From: an uncultured Eubacteriales bacterium
GTDB lineage: Bacteria; Bacillota; Clostridia; Christensenellales; Aristaeellaceae
Length of the DNA stretch: 57,266 nucleotides
Direction of reading: 5' to 3'
Assembly (NCBI GenBank): GCA_902761825.1
Contig: CACWLY010000004.1
Location: 1 to 57,266, forward strand
Below are positions 51,988 through 57,266 of this stretch, piece by piece. Position 1 is the first letter of the stretch. Each line of letters begins with the position of its first letter. Made by a program: the position numbers and the translations under genes. The notes under the pieces are model-generated. The model was not told the origin of the DNA. It was given only the letters and a program-made list of their open reading frames with translations, and searched no databases.

Positions 51988-52761
51988 TCATTTCAGAAAG
52001 GCTCTCACCACGGCGTTGAACCGCGGCCATTGGCGCAGGTAGGCAAAATGATCGTCGTTTTCAAATATCACCAATCCGGCGTCCGGGATCTCTTTTTCCA
52101 TTTTCTGCCCCATCCACAGCGGCGTATCCTGATCGTTTTCGCCCCAGACCAGCAGCGTGGAGGCCTGGATGCGGGGAAGCAGGGGGGAAAGGTCCTCGCC
52201 GATCACTTTGACGAAGGTTTTTTTCATTTCATCGCTCAGGGCGTTGTAATCGGCCGAGCCGTATTTTTCCCGAAGGGCTTTCAGATTCTTTCGCGCAAGG
52301 CCTTCCAGCGGCTTGATCTTTTCGATACTTTGGTATAACTTTTTTAGTCTTTGGTATTGTTCTGATTTTTTCTTTGCCGCTTCGGTCTGCGGCTTTCTGA
52401 TTCCGGCGCAGCCGGTCAGCACAAGGCGGTTCACGAGCGATGGCTCGTTGGCCGCGAGGTACAGCGCCACCCGTCCGCCGAAGGAATGCGCGATGATATC
52501 GCAGGGCGCGATGCCAAGGCGCGTTATCAGTTGACTTACGCATCCGGCAAAATCGCCTACGCCCCAGGGAAAGGGCGGCTCGCCCGATCCCCCGTGCGCG
52601 GGAAAATCGACGGCGGTCAGCCGGTAATCGCTTTCCAGGGCGTGAATGATGGGCTCGAAATGCTTGATGGAGCATCCCCATCCATGCAGCAGCAGGATGT
52701 TTCCGCCGCTTTCGCCATATTGCTCGTAATGAAGCGTAACGCCGCAAAGCTCGGTTTGCAC
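51988..52761 (-). CDS. Alpha/beta hydrolase
   Basis: 257 aa with the full serine hydrolase triad: nucleophile in 'IIAHSFGGRVALYL' (GxSxG-like, here HSFGG), Asp in 'LLVWGENDQDTP' and His in 'FENDDHFAYL'. The oxyanion strand is 'ILLLHGWGCSIKHF'. No signal peptide. Esterase, lipase or C-C hydrolase activity is possible. It is the first gene of the hydrolase-murF-ddl run (10-base gap), but a role in wall synthesis is not established. A possible -10 (TATAAT) lies at 52795-52790 on the minus strand. Confidence 0.88.
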   Translation of the reverse strand: MQTELCGVTLHYEQYGESGGNILLLHGWGCSIKHFEPIIHALESDYRLTAVDFPAHGGSGEPPFPWGVGDFAGCVSQLITRLGIAPCDIIAHSFGGRVALYLAANEPSLVNRLVLTGCAGIRKPQTEAAKKKSEQYQRLKKLYQSIEKIKPLEGLARKNLKALREKYGSADYNALSDEMKKTFVKVIGEDLSPLLPRIQASTLLVWGENDQDTPLWMGQKMEKEIPDAGLVIFENDDHFAYLRQWPRFNAVVRAFLK

Positions 52762-52817
52762 GGGTCAAAGCGCTCCTTTCCACGCTGTTATTATATCGTA
52801 TCCTTTCTCGGCGAATA

Positions 52818-53288
52818 CTATGCTTTTCCGCCCGGCAGAAGGATATAACGGCATTTGTATTCCGCGCCGGAACAGACGGCGCGGTAGGCGGGCGGCACGG
52901 CGACGATGGATTCGAGCACGCAGCCGATCCGCTCGCAGGTTTTCCGGGAAGGCGTGTTATCCGGATTTGCCGTGATGCACACGCTTTTCAATTGAAGCTC
53001 GCGCATGAAGGGGATCAGCATTTCGCACGCGCGGGCGGCGTAGCCGTGGCCGCGGAACGGCGCGTCGATGCGGTAGCCGATATGGCCCAGATAATAAAGC
53101 GCCGGGCTTTCGCCCAGCCGCAGGCTTACGTAGCCGATCCGCCGCCGGGGCTTATTCTGGAAAATATCGAAGGTGTATCCGTCGTCGATGCCCAGCGCGG
53201 GATCGCGCACGTCCTCATGGCTCAGCACGAGGCATATTTCCGAATCCCTGTACAGCGGGCGAAGCGACGACAGAAAGTTCAGCAGCAC
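52818..53288 (-). CDS. GNAT-family N-acetyltransferase
   Basis: 156 aa from the GTG at 53288, which has AGGAG 8 bases before it; the longer open frame back to 53357 has no ribosome site. It resembles the RimJ/RimL group: 'EICLVLSHEDVRDP', 'IGYVSLRLGESPALYYLGHI', then the acetyl-CoA loop 'FRGHGYAARACEMLIPFMRE' and 'VCITANPDNTPSRKTCERIG'. A protein or amino-group acceptor is likely but not known. It is a single gene between murF-ddl and ackA. Confidence 0.88.
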   Translation of the reverse strand: MLLNFLSSLRPLYRDSEICLVLSHEDVRDPALGIDDGYTFDIFQNKPRRRIGYVSLRLGESPALYYLGHIGYRIDAPFRGHGYAARACEMLIPFMRELQLKSVCITANPDNTPSRKTCERIGCVLESIVAVPPAYRAVCSGAEYKCRYILLPGGKA

Positions 53289-53408
53289 GGTACGTTCTCC
53301 TTGAATAAAACAATGTTGCGCGTTTTGTATTTTACCATAATGTGGGGGGATGCGCAATCAAATGCTCGGAAGAAATGCATTTTTTCCTGTATCCTGCAGA
53401 AAAACCCC

Positions 53409-53437
53409 TTTTCAGAATATAAAAAATACTATATAAT
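53409..53437 (+). promoter_or_regulatory. Promoter of ackA
   Basis: TTTTCA (53409-53414) and TATAAT (53432-53437) are 17 bases apart, 46 bases before the start codon. The -35 is moderate, the -10 perfect. Confidence 0.6.
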
Positions 53438-53483
53438 GGATTAGCTGAGCCAACAAAAAACATGAAGCGGAGGAAAAGAATTT

Positions 53484-54707
53484 ATGAAAATCCTGATCGT
53501 CAACGCCGGTTCTTCTTCCCTCAAATACCAGCTGGTGGATATGCAGGATGAATCGGTCCTGGCCAAGGGCCTGGTCGAGCGCATCGGCATCGAGGGCAGC
53601 ATGCTGACCCAGAAGTATCCCGGCCGCGAGGATAAGTATGTCATCGAAGAATATATGCCCACCCACGTGGAAGCCTGCAGCAACATGCTCAAGGCCCTGA
53701 CCGATAAAAAATACGGCGTGGTCGCCGACATGAAGGAAATCGGCGCGGTGGGCCATCGCGTACTGCACGGCGGCGAAAAGTTCACCGAGTCCGTGGTCAT
53801 CAACGACACCGTTATGGACGCGATCCGCGAAAACATCCCGCTGGGCCCGCTGCACAATCCCGCCAACCTGATGGGCATCGAAGCCTGCCAGAAGGTCATG
53901 CCCGGCACGCCCATGGTGGCCGTGTTCGACACCGCCTTCCATCAGACCATGCCGCCCAAGGCGTACCTGTACGGCGTGCCTTACAAATACTATGAAACCC
54001 TGCATGTGCGCCGCTACGGCTTCCATGGCACCAGCCATCGCTATGTGAGCAAGCGCGCTGCAGAATTCCTGGGCAAAAAGGCCGAGGATATGCGCATCAT
54101 CACCTGCCATCTGGGCAACGGCTCCTCCATGTGCGCGGTGGATCACGGCAAGTGCGTGGACACCAGCATGGGCATCACGCCCCTTGAAGGCGTCGTAATG
54201 GGCACCCGCAGCGGCAGCATGGATCCCGCCGTGCTGCAGTTCATCATGAACAACGCCAAGGACGAAAACGGCAATCCCGAGATCAAGGATATCGACGATA
54301 TGCTGAACGTGCTCAACAAAAAGAGCGGCCTGCTTGGCATCAGCGGCATCAGCAGCGACATGCGCGACGTGGACGCCGCCGCCCAGCACGGCAACAAGCG
54401 CGCCCAGATCGCCCGCGATATGCTGATCTACGGCATCCGGAAGTATATCGGCTCCTATGCCGCGGCAATGGGCGGCGTAGACGCCATCGTGTTTACCGCC
54501 GGCATCGGTGAAAACGGCGTCGAGCTGCGCGAGGACGTGATGAAGGGCTTCGAGTATATGGGCGCAAAGCTCGATCCCGAAAAGAACAAGGTAAAGGGCG
54601 AAGAGCGCGATATTTCGGCCGCCGACAGCAAGGTAAAGGTGCTGGTGATCCCCACCAACGAGGAAATCGTCATCGCCCGCGACACCCTGGAACTGGTGAC
54701 CAAATAA
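53484..54707 (+). CDS. ackA: Acetate kinase
   Basis: Converts acetyl phosphate and ADP to acetate and ATP, the ATP-yielding end step of acetogenic fermentation. 407 aa, near the family length. '[17 protein letters not shown]' opens the protein; '[20 protein letters not shown]', the catalytic region '[19 protein letters not shown]', '[18 protein letters not shown]' and '[20 protein letters not shown]' all fit. GGAGG precedes the ATG. No pta gene is next to it. Codon use is strongly biased, which suggests high expression. Confidence 0.97.
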   Translation: MKILIVNAGSSSLKYQLVDMQDESVLAKGLVERIGIEGSMLTQKYPGREDKYVIEEYMPTHVEACSNMLKALTDKKYGVVADMKEIGAVGHRVLHGGEKFTESVVINDTVMDAIRENIPLGPLHNPANLMGIEACQKVMPGTPMVAVFDTAFHQTMPPKAYLYGVPYKYYETLHVRRYGFHGTSHRYVSKRAAEFLGKKAEDMRIITCHLGNGSSMCAVDHGKCVDTSMGITPLEGVVMGTRSGSMDPAVLQFIMNNAKDENGNPEIKDIDDMLNVLNKKSGLLGISGISSDMRDVDAAAQHGNKRAQIARDMLIYGIRKYIGSYAAAMGGVDAIVFTAGIGENGVELREDVMKGFEYMGAKLDPEKNKVKGEERDISAADSKVKVLVIPTNEEIVIARDTLELVTK

Positions 54708-54714
54708 GGCGAAC

Positions 54715-55203
54715 ATGACAGAAGTCAATAAACCCCTGAAAACGGTGGATGTATATACCGACGGCGCGTGTTCGGGCAATCCCGGGCCGGGCGGCTGGGC
54801 CGCCATCCTGCAGTTCGGCAGGCATGAAAAGGAGCTCAGCGGCAGCATGCCTCACACCACAAACAACCGGATGGAAGTATTCGCCGTCATCAGCGCGCTG
54901 GGGGCTTTGAAGGAACGCTGCCATGTAAGGGTACACAGCGATTCCACCTACGTGGTCAACGCCTTTCAGCAGGGCTGGCTGGCCAACTGGCAGCGCAAGG
55001 GCTGGAAGACCGCCGACGGAAAGCCGGTGGAAAATCAGGACCTGTGGCGGCTTATGGCCATCGTGGTCAAAAAGCACGAGGTGGAGTTTATCAAGGTGCC
55101 CGGGCACGCGGACTGCGAGCAGAATAACCGCTGCGACGCGCTGGCCCGCGCCGAGATACAAAAGCTCCGCTCGATCAACCCCGATCTGGGGGAAGAAAGC
55201 TGA
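54715..55203 (+). CDS. rnhA: Ribonuclease HI
   Basis: Removes RNA from RNA-DNA hybrids. 162 aa, matching E. coli RNase HI (155). The four catalytic acids are in place: Asp in 'VDVYTDGACSGNPGPGGWA', Glu in 'NNRMEVFAVISAL', Asp in 'VHSDSTYVVNAFQQGW' and Asp in 'NNRCDALARAEI'. The basic handle region 'GWLANWQRKGWKTADGKPV' is also present. It starts 7 bases after ackA and is followed by a strong terminator, so the two genes share a transcript. Confidence 0.96.
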   Translation: MTEVNKPLKTVDVYTDGACSGNPGPGGWAAILQFGRHEKELSGSMPHTTNNRMEVFAVISALGALKERCHVRVHSDSTYVVNAFQQGWLANWQRKGWKTADGKPVENQDLWRLMAIVVKKHEVEFIKVPGHADCEQNNRCDALARAEIQKLRSINPDLGEES

Positions 55204-55251
55204 CCTTATCCGCTTCGGATCTGCGGATACGGACTTGACGAAAAATGACAC

Positions 55252-55280
55252 GGCCTCCGCGCGAGCGGGGGCCCTTTTTT
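55252..55280 (+). terminator. Rho-independent terminator of ackA-rnhA
   Basis: A 9-bp stem GGCCTCCGC/GCGGGGGCC (one T-G pair) with a GCGA tetraloop is followed by CTTTTTT. Confidence 0.9.
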
Positions 55281-55467
55281 GCGTTCCGCGGAGGCAGGCA
55301 TAGTATGTACGAAACGGATGTATAAAGATCAACTTTGCCATCACCTGATTATTACAATGTAACTGGAATTGCTTTTGTTATGGGTTTAAAACGGCTTAAT
55401 CCGCCTGAAAAAGCCCTCAAAATACCGTTTCAAAACAGAAAAATATGCAAAATTTTTTTCAATTTTA

Positions 55468-55496
55468 TTGACATCATTTGACTTGCAAGGTATAAT
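55468..55496 (+). promoter_or_regulatory. Full-consensus promoter of the CHAP-like protein gene
   Basis: TTGACA (55468-55473) and TATAAT (55491-55496) are exactly 17 bases apart. The start codon lies about 155 bases further, giving a long 5' leader. The AT-rich stretch 55281-55467 upstream holds nothing else I recognise. Confidence 0.88.
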
Positions 55497-55502
55497 TTAG
55501 TA

Positions 55503-55654
55503 CGTAGAGGAATGATAATCTGTCATCCCTGCATCCAGTTGTACCCTGCTTTACGAAAAAGACAACAATTTCGTCGAAACGGGGGAAGGCTGAGACCCGA
55601 ATCAATTACGGCTATGAACGCATATCGCCTGCCTGATTCGGAGAGAGGAATTCC
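55503..55654 (+). ncRNA. Structured 5' leader, riboswitch candidate
   Basis: Two nested structures can be drawn. CCCTG (55544-55548) pairs with CGGGG (55580-55584) around the hairpin ACGAAA/TTTCGT (55553-55574). After a purine-rich joint, CCGAATCA (55597-55604) pairs perfectly with TGATTCGG (55634-55641), ending 2 bases before the AGAGG ribosome site, and GGC/GCC pairs inside it. The strings CGGGGGAA and ACCCGAATC recall parts of the c-di-AMP (ydaO) riboswitch, which often precedes wall hydrolases, but key blocks are missing. I therefore call it only a structured leader. Confidence 0.5.
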
Positions 55655-57266
55655 ATGAGGAAAAACTTGAACGGAAACAGAAAATTATCGGCAAGCAGTT
55701 TTCGTTTGGCGCAGTTCTTCATTGCCGCCATCTTGTTAGCGTTTGCCCTGAATATTTTTTCCGGCCATGTCGCGTCCTATGCGGAAAACCCGGACGGCGT
55801 GGATAACGGTGCGATCCTTATGGAAGGCGATCCGGGGATTCCCCTGGAAACGATACCCGATCCGATCATCGAGGCAACGCCTGAACCGACACCGATCCCC
55901 ACGCCCGAGCCGACCCCGGTACCCACGCCCGAGCCGACCCCGGTACCAACGCCCGAACCGACGCCGGTACCAACGCCCGAACCGACGCCGGTACCAACGC
56001 CCGAGCCGACCCCGGTACCAACGCCCGAGCCCACGCCGGAGCCGACACCCGAGCCGACACCGGAACCGACGCCGGAACCCACCCCCGAGCCAACAGCAAC
56101 GCCGACGCCTACCCCGGAGCCGACGCCCGAGCCGACGCCGACCCCCACGCCGATCCCAAGCGTCGATCCGCTTACGGTTTCGGTAACCAGCGCCCAGCGC
56201 TACGGCGTGGCGGGAACCGTGCCAGTGAACTTTGAAATTTCCATAAGCGGCGGCCTTCAGCCCCTGCATGTTGAATGCGAGGCGAACGAGAACGGACAGA
56301 CGGCGATCACCGAGCATGCGGGAGGGAATTTCGTATACATCCCGCGCAGCGCAGGAACGGTCACCCTGACGGTGCGGGTGCGGGATGCGCTTGGCGCAAG
56401 CGCCCAATACTCGTTCTCCGTGCCGGTATCCTCCGGCGAAAAGCAGGATCTGTCGCTGCTGAAAAACGCGCTTCCCGACCCGGTCGCAGGCGAAAACTTC
56501 GCGGAGCGGATGGTCCGGGTAGCCAAAGCCCTGCTTGAATACAGGGAAAGCGCGGATAACTTTATCGTAGACGAAACGGGCGAAAAGCGGTATTACAGCC
56601 TGTACGGCGATCTCTACGGCAGCCCCTACGCGGACTGGAACGCTTACTTCGTGGATTATTGCCTTGATCAGGCCGGGATACCGGAACTGGCCATTCCCCG
56701 CCGCAGCGCGGCCGAGAAATGGCGCTGGCAGGAAACCATCGGATATTCCGCCCAACCGGGCGATATCATCTTCCTTCGGAACACAGCGGGCGACGCCCTT
56801 CCCGCAAGGGTCGGCATCGTTACCAAAGTGGAGGAGGATACGATCACTGTTGCGGAAGGAAACGTGAACGGCGCGGCAAAAGCGCAGTTCTACCGGCCGA
56901 ACGATCCGCGGATTGTCGGCTTCCTCGAAATGCGGCAGGTGATGGCGCAGTACGACGCCAACTATGTGACTCCGACCCCGGTTCCCACCGCGACCCCGAC
57001 GCCCACGCCGACGCCGACACCCACGCCGACCCCGACACCCACGCCGACGCCCGAACCGACGGAGACGCCGGAGCCGACGCCCGAACCGACGGAGACGCCG
57101 GAGCCGACGCCCGAGCCGACGGAGACCCCGGAGCCGACGCCCGAACCGACGGAGACCCCGGAGCCGACGCCCGAACCGACGGAGACCCCGGAGCCGACGT
57201 CCGAACCGACGGAGACCCCGGAGCCGACGCCCGAGCCGACGGAGATCCCGGAGCCGACGCCCGAGC
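55655..57266 (+). CDS. Secreted proline-rich protein with a CHAP-like domain (3' truncated by window edge)
   Basis: Open to the end of the window, at least 537 aa. A long signal peptide (helix at about 20-36, cleavage near 'ASYA') is followed by a Pro-Thr-Glu stalk (about 72-167). An Ig-like domain follows ('[20 protein letters not shown]'), then a CHAP/NlpC-like domain at about 285-432 and a second Pro-rich tail. In the CHAP-like part '[19 protein letters not shown]' has Asn where the catalytic Cys normally follows Trp, and 'ARVGIVTKV' has Arg where His is expected; 'QPGDIIFLR' and 'TVAEGNVNG' are normal. It may bind rather than cut peptidoglycan, or use the Cys six residues later. It starts at ATG with AGAGG 6 bases before it. 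Confidence 0.85.
   Translation, partial: MRKNLNGNRKLSASSFRLAQFFIAAILLAFALNIFSGHVASYAENPDGVDNGAILMEGDPGIPLETIPDPIIEATPEPTPIPTPEPTPVPTPEPTPVPTPEPTPVPTPEPTPVPTPEPTPVPTPEPTPEPTPEPTPEPTPEPTPEPTATPTPTPEPTPEPTPTPTPIPSVDPLTVSVTSAQRYGVAGTVPVNFEISISGGLQPLHVECEANENGQTAITEHAGGNFVYIPRSAGTVTLTVRVRDALGASAQYSFSVPVSSGEKQDLSLLKNALPDPVAGENFAERMVRVAKALLEYRESADNFIVDETGEKRYYSLYGDLYGSPYADWNAYFVDYCLDQAGIPELAIPRRSAAEKWRWQETIGYSAQPGDIIFLRNTAGDALPARVGIVTKVEEDTITVAEGNVNGAAKAQFYRPNDPRIVGFLEMRQVMAQYDANYVTPTPVPTATPTPTPTPTPTPTPTPTPTPEPTETPEPTPEPTETPEPTPEPTETPEPTPEPTETPEPTPEPTETPEPTSEPTETPEPTPEPTEIPEPTPE
55878..56150 (+). repeat. 24-bp tandem repeat encoding [12 protein letters not shown] units
   Basis: The DNA repeats with a 24-base period, encoding eight residues per unit. 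Five copies carry the GGTACC-containing 'PV' form, then shorter PTPE units follow. Third-base differences (CCC/CCG/CCA) show that the copies have partly diverged. Confidence 0.85.
56963..57266 (+). repeat. 30-bp tandem repeat encoding [14 protein letters not shown] units
   Basis: After a PTPTPT run, a 30-base unit (ten residues, with GAGACGCCGGAG or GAGACCCCGGAG) repeats at least six times and is cut by the window end. The copies are nearly identical at DNA level, more so than in the first stalk. Confidence 0.85.

Noticed and set aside
55503..55654. Confident call of a c-di-AMP (ydaO) riboswitch
   Set aside because: Only parts of the conserved core are seen; the GGGGTGAATC-type block and the typical 3' segment are not clear. 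It is kept as an unassigned structured leader.
55736..56755. 339-aa minus-strand frame over the proline-rich gene
   Set aside because: The Arg/Gly repeats are the reverse complement of the PTPEPT repeat. The plus strand has a consensus promoter, ribosome site and signal peptide.
56963..57266. Regular direct repeats that could suggest a CRISPR array
   Set aside because: The units are contiguous, in frame and code for Pro-Thr-Glu repeats. There are no unique spacers and no cas genes.

Overview
This looks like chromosome from a GC-rich, probably gut or rumen, member of the Clostridia (Bacillota). The evidence is the gene order dprA-topA-trmFO-hslV-hslU and scpA-scpB, CtsR-type heat-shock operators, sigma-A promoters of the form TTGACA-17-TATAAT, strong GGAGG ribosome binding sites, many carbohydrate ABC importers, and proline-threonine-glutamate-rich secreted proteins. 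A more exact placement (for example Christensenellales-like) is inference. I see no rRNA, tRNA, CRISPR, transposase or phage genes.

Layout. (1) 1-8469, plus strand: an LplBC/YteP-type sugar importer (two permeases and a large binding protein), four unrecognised small four-helix membrane proteins placed two before and two after an MsmK-type ATPase, and a GH105 unsaturated-glycuronyl hydrolase. The likely substrate is pectin or rhamnogalacturonan oligosaccharides. A convergent AraC regulator follows, then a second MsmK-type ATPase transcribed divergently from it. (2) 10712-14571, minus: an AfuABC/FbpABC-like importer. It is divergent from (3) 14773-17313, plus, an SsuABC-like importer with an NMT1-type binding protein. 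(4) An Hsp20 gene under tandem CtsR boxes, a degenerate HAD-like protein, and the TldD/TldE metalloprotease pair. (5) A 486-bp intergenic element with terminal inverted repeats and many hairpins; alpha-L-fucosidase and a tRNA-dihydrouridine synthase on minus; a radical SAM/YkuD pair on plus. (6) 26327-31464, minus: a tight six-gene run (M1 peptidase, NAGPA-type glycosidase, Lgt-like protein, DUF896, Nudix, VanW). (7) A PhoB-type two-component pair whose kinase has no ordinary start codon, a hairpin-rich spacer, uvrB, murA and an unknown membrane protein. (8) dprA-topA-trmFO-hslV-hslU. (9) A membrane-anchored alanine-rich coiled-coil protein; scpA-scpB and an M50 protease; an alpha/beta hydrolase, a membrane-fused MurF and Ddl; a GNAT acetyltransferase; ackA and rnhA. 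(10) At the right edge, a secreted proline-rich protein with a CHAP-like domain behind a long structured 5' leader.

Most of the window is ordinary metabolism and housekeeping. The points most worth following are the four-membrane-protein module around the sugar ATPase, the dispersed intergenic repeats that share ATACTATTC/ATACTGTTC ends, the non-AUG histidine kinase start, the MurF membrane fusion, the 11-residue-repeat coiled-coil protein, the shared -35 of the dus and radical SAM promoters, and the structured leader in front of a CHAP-like domain that seems to lack its catalytic Cys and His.
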